Assembly (NCBI GenBank): GCA_965220095.1
Contig: OZ244805.1
Location: 2,480,001 to 2,544,000, forward strand
Direction of reading: 5' to 3'
Length of the DNA stretch: 64,000 nt
Source of the DNA: Bin87 sp965220095
Lineage (GTDB): Bacteria; Chloroflexota; Dehalococcoidia; Lucifugimonadales; UBA3495
The first letter of the stretch is position 1; each line of letters begins with the position of its first letter. A program made the translations under genes and the position numbers. The notes under the pieces are model-generated. The model saw only the letters and a list, made by a program, of their open reading frames with translations, ran no database searches and was not told the origin of the DNA. Shown here piece by piece: positions 45,251 through 54,034 of the stretch.

Positions 45251-46414
45251 TCAAATAGTAGCCCGGCTACGCCGGCCAGCCAAATCACGGTTCGCCAACT
45301 TACCGACAGACCGATAACCGCAATTGCGGCAACGGTAAAGCTGCCGTCCCGAAGCGTCCCTGCCGTCTTTCGGCATCCAGTGGGAACCGCAATTCGCACA
45401 CGCCACATCCTCTCGCACCGCACGGTCGCGCCCCCAACTTCGGACGAGCGAAAATTCCAAGCTGTCCGAGGAATTGTCGCACTGGTACGGCCCTCTCGTA
45501 CCAACAGAGCAACCGTGCTCGATAACCATCCGGGCCAGCTTGCGACGGTCCCAAACATGATCTGCCAACCCAGCGGCCACCGCGGGCGTCGTTTTCAAAG
45601 TGCCGTGAACCCTACAGAAGTTGTAGTAAGTCACCAATACCTGCATCATCGCAGCGTGTCGCCAGACGCGTTTGGAAAACCCGTTGGTTCGCCTGATCAG
45701 CCGCCGGTCGCTCATCCTCATCGTGAGGTTGAGACGCTCAACAAGACTGGTTGAAATCAACAATTCCTGTGGGGAACCGCTAATCACATTCTTGAACACC
45801 TCGACCAACTCGTTGCCATCGTTGTCAGTCCGGTGCGACTTGACCAGTTGAGCAAAATCAATTTCGGCACCAAAGGCCGCGTCCACGGCATCCACGTACG
45901 GGGCATGGCCGTCGGTGCTCAACTGGATCCGAGTGTCCAGACGCCAAGCGATGTCAGAAATAAAGCACGCCGCGTCCTCAGCACCACGAGAGCCCACGTG
46001 GCAAGCGACAATCAGCTTAGTCACAGGATCCAGAGCCAGCCAGGTCCAAACATCTCCGGCAAACGCCGGCGGCGACTTGGCGTTGTCAACCCGCTTGGCT
46101 TTGACATACACGAATCCCCACAGTTCGTCAGCCTGCAAAGACGCGAGGCTCAAATTCCGAACGTGCTGGTCATGGAAATCGGCACAGGCGACGGCGGACC
46201 GATCCAACCAACCGTACACCGTGTTCAGGGAAACCTCGGAAAGCCGCCCAGTACCGCGGCATGAGTTGCCCTCCGCCAAGCAGTGCAACAGCAGCCCCAG
46301 GCGTTCGTCGTCCAGTCGGTTGACCAACGCCGCCCCCTCAGGAGCCGACGCCACCACCAGACGACCAGAAGCTGCAACAACAATCCACCATTGGCCCGCA
46401 GCGCCTGTGCGCAT
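45251..46414 (-). CDS. IS1-like transposase with C-terminal zinc ribbon
   Basis: The core is an IS1-type transposase: 'VNRLDDERLGLLLHCLAEGN' (helix-turn-helix), 'LQADELWGFVYVKAKR' (first Asp), 'DVWTWLALDPVTKLIVACHV', 'QLSTDGHAPYVDAV' and 'LVERLNLTMRMSDRRLIRRT' (Glu). After the usual end 'TTPAVAAGLADHVWD' there is an extra ~95-residue tail with a zinc ribbon, 'CANCGSHWMPKDGRDASGRQ', closing 'YRCRNCGYR'. In IS1 the ribbon is at the N-terminus (InsA), so its place here is unusual. The first ~30 residues before 'VNRLDD' are doubtful, so the true start may be later than 46414. Confidence 0.7.
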   Translation of the reverse strand: MRTGAAGQWWIVVAASGRLVVASAPEGAALVNRLDDERLGLLLHCLAEGNSCRGTGRLSEVSLNTVYGWLDRSAVACADFHDQHVRNLSLASLQADELWGFVYVKAKRVDNAKSPPAFAGDVWTWLALDPVTKLIVACHVGSRGAEDAACFISDIAWRLDTRIQLSTDGHAPYVDAVDAAFGAEIDFAQLVKSHRTDNDGNELVEVFKNVISGSPQELLISTSLVERLNLTMRMSDRRLIRRTNGFSKRVWRHAAMMQVLVTYYNFCRVHGTLKTTPAVAAGLADHVWDRRKLARMVIEHGCSVGTRGPYQCDNSSDSLEFSLVRSWGRDRAVREDVACANCGSHWMPKDGRDASGRQLYRCRNCGYRSVGKLANRDLAGRRSRATI

Positions 46415-46711
46415 GGGCCAATGGCAGTTGCAAATACCCTACAAAGGTGTTACCTCGAAAACGAGCATCTACGGGTCTGGTCCGGGGTGCGTCGTTCGAG
46501 ACCGCTGGAGATTAGGGCCTCCGGCGGTCTCGCTGCTTTTGCAGTCACATCGGGCGGCAAAACGCCGTAATCCCGACCCGAGACTGCTACTGCAAGTACA
46601 TTCATAAAATACATAATCGGCAACCGTTTCGCGTCACTTTGACACCAGCGAAATGCCCCAATTGGAATGAAAAACCTAGTGTAAAATGGAAGCGAACCTG
46701 TAGTGCGACGA
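46415..46711. other. Likely upstream flank of IS1-like element
   Basis: No gene. I could not find a second inverted end matching 45206-45246 here, so the element boundary on this side is unknown. The hairpin 'GAGACCGCTGGA...CCTCCGGCGGTCTC' lies at about 46498-46531. Confidence 0.35.
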
Positions 46712-46740
46712 TTGACAACGTTTTTGGCTAGTGATAAATT
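46712..46740 (+). promoter_or_regulatory. Sigma-70-type promoter
   Basis: TTGACA (46712-46717), a 17-base spacer and TAAATT (46735-46740), 34 bases before the zinc-ribbon gene at 46774. Confidence 0.6.
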
Positions 46741-46773
46741 TCACTATAACCAAAACCAACAGGAGGCACACAA

Positions 46774-46956
46774 ATGGCCCGCGTTCTAATCGAAGGCTTC
46801 ATGTGCGAGCGGTGCCATCACCGCTGGGCACCGCGCCAAGGCACTCAGAAAGAGCCCAAAAATTGCCCGAAGTGCTGTTCCCCCTACTGGAATAAGCCCC
46901 GCAAAGTCAACCTGCCGCCCGAAAAACGAGCAACACCGCGAATGGAAGTAGCGTAA
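46774..46956 (+). CDS. Small zinc-ribbon protein
   Basis: 60 residues with AGGAGG 7 bases before the ATG and a good promoter. 'CERCHHRWAPRQG' and 'PKNCPKCCSPYWNKPRK' make a CxxC...CxxC ribbon with 'SPYWN.PRK', a pattern common in short bacterial proteins that often accompany toxin-antitoxin or restriction genes. Its function is not known. It leads the small-gene run before the Type I locus. Confidence 0.7.
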   Translation: MARVLIEGFMCERCHHRWAPRQGTQKEPKNCPKCCSPYWNKPRKVNLPPEKRATPRMEVA

Positions 46957-46997
46957 GGAACAGGACGAACTCATCCGAAAAGGCAGGAATACCGACA

Positions 46998-47371
46998 ATG
47001 CCGGATATACCAATCTGGTATTACCCCATCGGCTTGCTGATACTCACGCTGAGCATCATCGCCGTTCGAGTGACGGCGAAATTTGACATCAACAAATGGT
47101 CACAGTCAAAGGCTGAACGCAGAGAGAAGCAGATAACGCAGCTCTGCACGCACACGGACATCGAATGGTTGAGCGATGGACGCATTTACGTGACATCAAG
47201 GATGAATTCGCCGCCAATGACCATCGAGTGGATATGCAGAGGATGCGGGTTCCACACAGGGGACCAGGATTCCCGCAAAAAGCCATGGATCACTGGGGGC
47301 GATACCCCCGCGAATGGCTAAAGAGGGAGCAAAAACGCCAACGCATCGCCGAAAAGTTGGGCTGGGCGTAG
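46998..47371 (+). pseudogene. Small membrane protein, apparent frameshift
   Basis: ATG 46998 has AGGA upstream and lies 41 bases after the zinc-ribbon gene. One N-terminal membrane helix ('WYYPIGLLILTLSIIAVRVT') is followed by 'CTHTDIEWLSDGRIYVTSRM' and 'TIEWICRGCGFHTGDQDSRK'. That frame ends at 47321 with an unlikely tail. After an A5 run at about 47277, another frame reads 'AMDHWGRYPREWLKREQKRQ' and 'RIAEKLGWA' to 47371, far more protein-like. One indel in the A-run would join them. Cys residues suggest a metal-binding soluble part. Unknown function. Confidence 0.55.
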
Positions 47372-47662
47372 AACTCATACCCAAGCACAGCCAAGGCATC
47401 TCGATGCCGAGCGCCCGTGGACGCAAAGGCATACGCCTGTGGAATTAGGGCGCAATGCGGCGTGCACAGCGGCAAAGCCTAGCCGTGATACCGCTAGACC
47501 ACGCTTAACACCTTTGTAGCAGTCCGCTCAAAGGCCACGGCTCACATACTTGTGCCGTACGAAGGCAAAGCAGGTGCCAAGGGCAGACTGCCGTAAAGTT
47601 ACTCGGTGCCCCCTGCACAAGTATCCTAGCGACTGGAAGGCCGACGAACGAACGGAGCATCC
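47372..47662. other. No gene; tRNA-like stretch
   Basis: The minus strand at about 47445-47508 has a tRNA-like 'GTGGTCTAGCGGTATCAC', but no closing anticodon or T arm. Nothing else is supported. Confidence 0.35.
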
Positions 47663-47890
47663 ATGAACGCTCGAACTCACCAAGAACTTGCCGGGTTCAT
47701 CTGGCGAATCTGCAACCTCCTCAGGGGCGCCTACAAGCGAAATGAATACCGCAAGGTCATCCTCCCGCTCACCGTACTCCGGCACTTTGACTGCGTAATG
47801 GAGAACACGAGGCAAGCCGTCCGACGGGCCAACGAAACCAGGGCGAATCTGCCCGAGGAAGTCCAGCGCAACCTCCTGCTCACGACACGG
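47663..47890 (+). pseudogene. HsdM N-terminal remnant
   Basis: 'MNARTHQELAGFIWRICNLL', 'RGAYKRNEYRKVILPLTVLR' and 'HFDCVMENTRQAV' is the typical N-terminal helical domain of one class of Type I methylase subunits ('FIW.IAD.LRG.YK..EY..VILPLTVLRR.D'). It loses similarity after about 75 residues and the frame ends at 47968. It differs from the N-terminus of the intact hsdM at 50418, so it is a relic of another Type I system. Confidence 0.7.
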
Positions 47891-47989
47891 CGATGCCTGC
47901 CAGCCTATCCCGCCAATTTCGTGCACTCACACGCACACAGTAAAATCCGAGCACAATCAACAAACTAAAGACAAGGAAGCATAACAACG

Positions 47990-48103
47990 GTAACTGTTCA
48001 CGTTTGAGGGGATCCAGTTGGGTTGCGTCGGCAATTCCGTACTTGGCTTCCCTTCTATAACAGGCCGGATGGCCCGCAGATCCCCGCAAGTCTGAACAGT
48101 TAC
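47990..48103. mobile_element. 114-bp MITE with 8-bp target duplication
   Basis: Imperfect ~25-bp inverted ends start GTAACTGTTCA on both sides (left continues CGTTTGAGGGGATC; right, reversed, GACTTGCGGGGATC). The flanks are TAACAACG and TAACAACA. The GTAA ends and 8-base duplication resemble IS66-family elements. It lies 45 bases before hsdR. Confidence 0.7.
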
Positions 48104-48148
48104 TAACAACAGGCATACCAACACCCGTCTCGGCCCCCAAGGACAACC

Positions 48149-50392
48149 ATGCAACCTGAGCAAATCGCCAGAGCCACCATTGACCACCTGCTCACCCAAG
48201 CCGGCTGGGACTACGACACCGAAGTCCACGTGCCCAGCGCAGAGCACCCCGGACGCATCGACTACCTGCTCAGAGACCGCAACGGCAAAGCCATTGTCGT
48301 GCTGGAAGCCAAAGCAGGGCACCTGCCCGCGCTGACGGGCAAAGAGCAAGCCCGCACCTACGCGCTGTATCGAAACGTCCAGTACGCCATGCTGTCCAAC
48401 GGCACAGAGCACTACGTCTGGGACATCCGCGCCGGCAACCCGGTGCGCGTCTTGGCAATACCGTCACCAGAGCGCATCCGCCAGCAGCTCGGCAGAACGC
48501 CGCCGAACCGGGACCTGCTCTGGCAGACCTCAGTGGCGGCGGACTACCTGCCTGCCGGAAGCCGGCGCGAAATGCGGCCCTACCAAGTAGCCGCGGTACA
48601 CGCCATCCAAGACAACGTCAAAGCGGGCGAAACCACGCACCTGCTGGAAATGGCGACCGGCACCGGCAAGACCACCGTAGCCGCGGCTCTGCTCTACCTG
48701 TACATCTCCACCGGCAACGCCGAACACACCCTGTTCCTCGTTGACCGCATCGAGCTCAAGCAACAGGCAGCCGGAGACATCCGGGCAGCCCTAGACAATC
48801 AGTACACCGTCGGAGTCTATGACAGACAAGCCGACTACGACTGGGAACGCACCCACGTCACAGTTATGAGCATCCAAGGAATGGATGCCATGCCGGAGTC
48901 CAAGGCTAACGCCATGAGAACGCAGTTCGACCTGACCATCACCGATGAAGCCCACCGTTGCATCAGCGGGCCAGCAAGACGGCAGCTGTTTGAAACGCTG
49001 GAAGGCGAGAGAATCGGGCTAACCGCTACACCGCGCTCAACACTGCAGGACAGCGAGCCCGACGACTCCGACGACAGCGTATTCGCCAGGGAGCAACGCA
49101 GCTTGCGTGATACCTACTTCGCTTTCGGCAGGCCCGCCAGAGAGCCGACATATTCGTACACGATAGAAGACGGACGCCGCGACGGCTACCTCGTCGGCCC
49201 CGTCGCCGTGGACGTGCGCACCGAAGTCACCAAGCAGCTGATGTCTGACAAAGGGTTGGAACTGGAAGTCCCAACGGACGGCTTCGACGCCGGCGATGAT
49301 GGAAACGGTCAGGAAACCGAGACCAGAACCTTCCACATAGAAGATTACGGCAGCCGCCTGCTGTCTCCTGCCACCAGGCTGGAAATGGCGGAGACAATCC
49401 TTGACGAGGCGCTGTACGAACCCGAAACCAGGCTCATGGGCAAGACCATCGTATACGCGCCCAACCAGAGCGAAGCCATCTGCATGACCAGCGCACTCAA
49501 CGAAGTCGCTGAGAAAAGATGGCCTAGCGTGTACCAGTCCGACTTCGCCATCGCCGTCATCTCAGACGTCAGAGACGCCGCCGATCACGGTCGCAAGTTC
49601 AGGAACAACGATCTGAACGGCAACCATCCGTCAGCACGTGGACGGCACACCAGCAAGACCAGAGTCTGCATCACCGTGGCCATGATGACCACCGGCTACG
49701 ACTGCCCCGACCTGCTGAACGTCGTCCTTTACCGGACGATGAATTCACCTACGGAATTCACGCAGGTAAAGGGCCGCGGCACGCGAAAGTTCGACTTCCG
49801 CGAGAACGTCACCGACCCGCGCCGCCGCGAGCAGATGCCAGAGCACAAGAAGGAACACTTCAAGATTATCGACTTCTTCGGCGTTTGCGAACACCACAAC
49901 GAAGGACAAATCTACCAACCCAAGGTAGAAAAGGAACCGGCCGACGACGAACGAAATCAAAACGGTGAAAACGAGAACGAGACTGTCGAGCGCGGGCCAA
50001 CAGGCCCCTTCATCCACCACGGTCCCGACGAGGTGGAAAGCACCACTCAGCTTGAATTCGGTGAGGATAGCATGACCATCGTGAACCGCATCGACAGCGA
50101 AGCGGAAACAGCGCAGGACACACAGTCCGAGCAGCTCAACGCGGCATTCAACGAATACCTAGGAGAGTATCCCATCGCGGACGAAACGCAGAGAGCCGCA
50201 GCTCGCCGACTGTTCCAGTCCTACCAGACTGACGAAGCCGCCCGCACAGCGATCGACTCCAAGGTGTTCCCAAAGTTGAATAACACCACGCTGCCGCTGA
50301 GTGACTACCGGCTGGTGCCGCCCGAGCACCGCGAGCGCATCATCGCCTACATCAACGACAAACGACGACAGGACGACCAAGAGGTCGCCTGA
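48149..50392 (+). CDS. hsdR: Type I restriction enzyme subunit R
   Basis: 747 residues, AAGGACAACC before the ATG. N-terminal nuclease: 'RIDYLLRD' (Asp38) and 'VVLEAKAGH' (Glu53, Lys55). Helicase/translocase: 'EMATGTGKTTVAAA' (Walker A about 169-176), DEAH (266-269), 'IGLTATP', and 'TEFTQVKGRGTRKFDF' (motif VI). The C-terminus is acidic then helical, and binds HsdM in known enzymes. It translocates DNA and cuts unmethylated foreign DNA in complex with the modification subunits. It is followed 25 bases later by hsdMS. The MITE at 47990-48103 sits between it and any upstream promoter. Confidence 0.9.
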   Translation: MQPEQIARATIDHLLTQAGWDYDTEVHVPSAEHPGRIDYLLRDRNGKAIVVLEAKAGHLPALTGKEQARTYALYRNVQYAMLSNGTEHYVWDIRAGNPVRVLAIPSPERIRQQLGRTPPNRDLLWQTSVAADYLPAGSRREMRPYQVAAVHAIQDNVKAGETTHLLEMATGTGKTTVAAALLYLYISTGNAEHTLFLVDRIELKQQAAGDIRAALDNQYTVGVYDRQADYDWERTHVTVMSIQGMDAMPESKANAMRTQFDLTITDEAHRCISGPARRQLFETLEGERIGLTATPRSTLQDSEPDDSDDSVFAREQRSLRDTYFAFGRPAREPTYSYTIEDGRRDGYLVGPVAVDVRTEVTKQLMSDKGLELEVPTDGFDAGDDGNGQETETRTFHIEDYGSRLLSPATRLEMAETILDEALYEPETRLMGKTIVYAPNQSEAICMTSALNEVAEKRWPSVYQSDFAIAVISDVRDAADHGRKFRNNDLNGNHPSARGRHTSKTRVCITVAMMTTGYDCPDLLNVVLYRTMNSPTEFTQVKGRGTRKFDFRENVTDPRRREQMPEHKKEHFKIIDFFGVCEHHNEGQIYQPKVEKEPADDERNQNGENENETVERGPTGPFIHHGPDEVESTTQLEFGEDSMTIVNRIDSEAETAQDTQSEQLNAAFNEYLGEYPIADETQRAAARRLFQSYQTDEAARTAIDSKVFPKLNNTTLPLSDYRLVPPEHRERIIAYINDKRRQDDQEVA

Positions 50393-50417
50393 CGGCCACC
50401 TGCAAGGAAACCCCATC

Positions 50418-52898
50418 ATGCTTGACCACGCCACCCAATCAACCATCAAGAACGCCCGCAACATTCTGGTCGGCAAGATAACGTCGCCGATGGAACAGTG
50501 CCACGAGATTACCAAATCGTTGGTCTATAAATTCATCAGCGAGAGCGATGGAATTGGCGAGAGCCTGGGTGGAGCGCCCTTTTACTTCACCGGCGAAGCC
50601 GCCGAGTGCCGCTGGGACCGTATGCTCGCCATGCGGCACTCGGCAGACGACATCCACCGGCTGTACACCGAAGGACTCACCCACATCGGCAATCGCACCG
50701 ACATCCCGGCAGCGTTCCTGACCATCTATCGGAACGCAGCGCCGCCGCACAACGTTGACCCCGACACCCTACGGATGTTCCTGGAAGCAGTGGACAAGTT
50801 CCCTACCGACGACACCGAAACCATCGGCGACGCCTTCGAGCACCTGCTGATGGACACCGGTGCGCAAGGCAAAGCCGGCCAATTCCGCACGCCCAGGCAC
50901 ATCATCGACTTCATCGTCGGCATCATCGACCCGAAGAAGCAAGAGACCGTGCTGGACCCTGCGTGCGGCACCGCCGGATTCTTGGTATCCGCCTATCAGC
51001 ACATCAACAAGGCCAACGACAAAGCGCTGACCAGCATCGAATACGAGCAGATCGCCCAGAACTTGGTTGGCTACGACATCTCGCCGGATATGGTGAAGCT
51101 CGCGACGATCCACATGTTCCTGCAGCACAACCAATCGCCACCGATTGAAGCGTACGACACGCTGACCAACGACGAGCACTGGAACGACCGCTACGACGTG
51201 ATTCTGGCGAACCCGCCATTCATGACGCCGAAGGGCGCCATCAAGCCGAACCAGCGGTTCTACAGCAAAGCCAACAAGGCCGAAGTGCTGTTCGTTGACT
51301 ACATCAACAGCCACCTGAACGAAAACGGCCGCGCCGGCATCGTGGTGCCGGAAGGCATCGTTTTCAACGGCAACCGAGCCTACAAGGACCTGCGCCGGCT
51401 CATTCTGGACGAAAGCCTAGTCGCTGTGATCTCGCTACCCAGCGGCGTGTTCAACCCGTACAGCGGAGTGAAGACGTCAATCCTGATATTGGACAAGCCG
51501 GTAGCCCGCAGCACGGACAGCATCGCTTTCTTCAAAGTGGAGCAAGACGGCTACGACCTCGGCGCACAGCGCAAGCAGATCACCGCCGACGACCTGCCGA
51601 CGGTCTCCGCTGAAGTCAGCGAGTACCTGCACCGGCTGCGCACCACCGAAAGCATGGACGGCTACGCGCCGACCATGGGCCACATCGTTGCTAGGAGCAA
51701 GATCGCCGAGGACGGCGATTACAACCTGAACGGCGAGCGGTACCGACCGAGCCAACAGAGCACAAGCAAATTCCCGATGAGGACTATCAAAAGCGTATGC
51801 ACCATCAACCCCAAGAAAAGCGAAATAGCAGATCGCGACCCTGAAACTGCTGTCTCATTCGTCCCAATGGCCGACCTAAACGAGAACAACATAGCATTCG
51901 ATCCGCTCCAAGAGCGGACGCTTGCAGAAGTGCAAGGCAGCTACACCTACTTCCGAAACGGTGACATCCTATTGGCAAGAGTCACCCCATGTTTCGAGAA
52001 CGGCAAAGCAGGGATAGCCAAGGGCCTAACAAACGGGATCGGATTCGGCTCCAGCGAGTTTCACGTACTGCGATGCAGCGACGAAATCTTGCCGGATTAC
52101 CTTTACCGTTGCATCACGCAACCCAATTTCAAGGAAATGGGTATCGCGCAAATGACAGGAACAGGCGGGCTACAACGGGTACCCCGTGAATTTGTCCAAG
52201 AGTTCGAAATCCCCCTGCCACCGCTGGAAGTCCAGCGCGAAATCGCTGCCGAAATCGAAGGCTACCAGCACGTCATCGACGGCGCCCGCCAGATGGTAGA
52301 AAACTACCGACCGCAGATCACGGTGGACCCGAAGTGGCCACTGGTAAAGCTGGGAGACCTCACAAAGCCCCAGTACGGCTACACGGCAAGCGCCGAGGAC
52401 GACGGAGACGCCAGGTTCGTACGCATCACAGACATAGGCGACGACGGGATGCTGCGCTCGGATGACCGCAAGTACATCAGCTTGGACGATAAAGCACGCA
52501 AACTGCTGCTGGAAAAAGGCGACATCCTAGTTTCCCGCACGGGATCATACGGCAAAACGATGATGTTCAACGAAGACTACCCAGCGGTTTTCGCGTCGTA
52601 CTTGATTCGCCTACGGTTCGACACGGAAAAAGTCGATCCTCGCTACTATTGGGCCTTTGCCCAGACAAGCGACTACTGGACGCAAGCACACAGCCTAGCA
52701 AGCGGCGGCGTGCAACCACAGTTCAACGGGAACGTCCTCAAACACGTCGAGCTGCCGCTGCCACCGCTGGAAAACCAGCAGGCAATCGCCGACGAAATCG
52801 CCAGCGAGCAAGCCGCCATTGACCACGCCAAGGCACTCGCCAGCAAAATGGAGCAGCGCATCCAAGAAACCATCACACGAATTTGGGCAACCAAATAG
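50418..52898 (+). CDS. hsdM: Type I methyltransferase-specificity fusion (HsdM-HsdS)
   Basis: 826 residues from ATG 50418 (AAGGAAA upstream). HsdM part, residues ~1-450: helical N-terminus, 'QFRTPRHIIDFIV', motif I 'VLDPACGTAGF' (178-188) and catalytic 'ANPPF' (264-268). It runs directly into an HsdS part (~455-826) with two target-recognition domains, each closed by a conserved helix ('LPPLEVQREIAAEIEGYQHV' and 'LPPLENQQAIADEIASEQAA'). M and S are separate genes in most systems; fused forms are known but less common. Two different recognition domains imply a bipartite target. The pair hsdR + hsdMS appears complete and intact. Confidence 0.9.
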   Translation: MLDHATQSTIKNARNILVGKITSPMEQCHEITKSLVYKFISESDGIGESLGGAPFYFTGEAAECRWDRMLAMRHSADDIHRLYTEGLTHIGNRTDIPAAFLTIYRNAAPPHNVDPDTLRMFLEAVDKFPTDDTETIGDAFEHLLMDTGAQGKAGQFRTPRHIIDFIVGIIDPKKQETVLDPACGTAGFLVSAYQHINKANDKALTSIEYEQIAQNLVGYDISPDMVKLATIHMFLQHNQSPPIEAYDTLTNDEHWNDRYDVILANPPFMTPKGAIKPNQRFYSKANKAEVLFVDYINSHLNENGRAGIVVPEGIVFNGNRAYKDLRRLILDESLVAVISLPSGVFNPYSGVKTSILILDKPVARSTDSIAFFKVEQDGYDLGAQRKQITADDLPTVSAEVSEYLHRLRTTESMDGYAPTMGHIVARSKIAEDGDYNLNGERYRPSQQSTSKFPMRTIKSVCTINPKKSEIADRDPETAVSFVPMADLNENNIAFDPLQERTLAEVQGSYTYFRNGDILLARVTPCFENGKAGIAKGLTNGIGFGSSEFHVLRCSDEILPDYLYRCITQPNFKEMGIAQMTGTGGLQRVPREFVQEFEIPLPPLEVQREIAAEIEGYQHVIDGARQMVENYRPQITVDPKWPLVKLGDLTKPQYGYTASAEDDGDARFVRITDIGDDGMLRSDDRKYISLDDKARKLLLEKGDILVSRTGSYGKTMMFNEDYPAVFASYLIRLRFDTEKVDPRYYWAFAQTSDYWTQAHSLASGGVQPQFNGNVLKHVELPLPPLENQQAIADEIASEQAAIDHAKALASKMEQRIQETITRIWATK

Positions 52899-52922
52899 AC
52901 GATTTCTAGGACAGGCCAAGGG

Positions 52923-53648
52923 ATGCGCCAAATGGAGTGGTCAAGCGAGTTCGAAAGATACCTGCCGTACAGCCCAGCATCAAATGACGAAGCCAAGTAC
53001 AACCGTCAACTCATTGAACGGATAGCCATCAACTACGAAGCGGGTCAGTATGACTTCGCAGCACTGGCCTGCCACCTCACCACGATGCGCATCACTCAAT
53101 ACAAGCTGTGGCAAAGCAAAAAGGCCAACCCGGTCGGATTCGGGACAGCTGCTAACAACATCGAGGGCCTAACCATCAATGAAAATTTCGGCGAGCACCC
53201 CGCCCATTTCGGCCCAATAGGAGAAAGGCACATCATCAGACTGTCCATAACGCTCGGGATACCCAAACGTGCCGTAGACGAACAACTCAGCCTGCTGGAA
53301 GAGCGCAATCGCGTCGCGCACCCTAGTTGGACAGTCACCTACGACACGATAGAAGAAGCGGACGAACGACTCAAAAAAGGCCTGTCTCTGGTAGAGACCA
53401 CGCAACGGTACTCTAAAGTAGCCGTAGCCAAAATCTACCGGGAATTCATCAAGGGGACCGTGCAAAGCTCGGAATACGACTCAGCAGAAAACGGAACCGC
53501 AATACAGGAAGAGCTTATCAAGAACCACTACCTGTCCCCCCAAGACATCGAAGTCTGCAAAGAGCAAAGAATGCACGAAATACTGAGGGGCGAAGACCTG
53601 AGGAGGGCAGGCGAAATCCAAAATTTCCTGGAAGAGCACTACGAGTGA
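52923..53648 (+). CDS. HEPN-domain protein of the Type I locus
   Basis: 241 residues, starting 24 bases after hsdMS. The helical middle contains 'LSLLEERNRVAHPSWTVTYD': R128-N-x3-H133 is the RNase motif (Rx4-6H, with Asn after Arg) of catalytically active HEPN domains. The N-terminal ~100 residues and the C-terminal helical tail are unassigned. Position as third gene of the restriction operon suggests an RNase that responds when restriction fails or is inhibited, comparable in logic to PrrC or RloC anticodon nucleases, but it lacks their ATPase. This role is inference. Confidence 0.65.
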   Translation: MRQMEWSSEFERYLPYSPASNDEAKYNRQLIERIAINYEAGQYDFAALACHLTTMRITQYKLWQSKKANPVGFGTAANNIEGLTINENFGEHPAHFGPIGERHIIRLSITLGIPKRAVDEQLSLLEERNRVAHPSWTVTYDTIEEADERLKKGLSLVETTQRYSKVAVAKIYREFIKGTVQSSEYDSAENGTAIQEELIKNHYLSPQDIEVCKEQRMHEILRGEDLRRAGEIQNFLEEHYE

Positions 53649-53742
53649 TGCAACCAAAGGCCTAGCCAGCAATGCCAGCAAATGCCGCTGGAGCACCGGT
53701 TTAGCAACCATACTATTCCAAAATGCCGCCCGAGAAATTTCA

Positions 53743-54012
53743 ATGGCTCGCGCAAAACCTCAGCAAGGCAACCCTGTTGCCATTGGTTTGGCAGTCGCCA
53801 AGACAACACAGGACGCCGTAGCACCGGACACCGTAATCCCGTTCGGTTCCCGAGCCAGCGGCGACCACCGCTCAGACTCCGACGTGGACCCGATGGTGGC
53901 GGACAACGGGAACGTGCTCACCGCGATGGCAACTGCCGACAACGCCGCCAAAGCCTACTTTGAAGCCCCCCGCCGCGACAGGTCATCGACAGTCAGAGTC
54001 AGAAGATCATAA
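53743..54012 (+). pseudogene. MNT-type nucleotidyltransferase, truncated
   Basis: 'DTVIPFGSRASGDHRSDSDV' then 'DPMVADNG' is the core of minimal nucleotidyltransferases (G-S, then D-x-D). The position after the second Asp, normally Leu, is Pro here. Only ~90 residues remain and the end looks out of frame. MNT and HEPN proteins form well-known toxin-antitoxin pairs in which the MNT adenylylates the HEPN RNase. Their nearness here is suggestive, but this copy seems incomplete. Confidence 0.6.
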
Positions 54013-54034
54013 ATCATCGCCAAGGATCCAACCC

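Noticed and set aside
46415..46711. Right inverted end of the IS1-like element
   Set aside because: A weak match to the left end around 46620-46650 was considered, but the identity is too low to call.
16800..47000. Hidden cas genes
   Set aside because: No Cas3, Cascade, Cas1 or Cas2 motif was seen. The Cas4-like nuclease at 21898-22517 is not linked to the array and Cas4 is not part of Type I-E.
47445..47508. tRNA-like stretch on the minus strand with a D-arm-like sequence
   Set aside because: No 7-base anticodon loop on a 5-bp stem, no TTCGA-type T loop and no acceptor pairing could be drawn.
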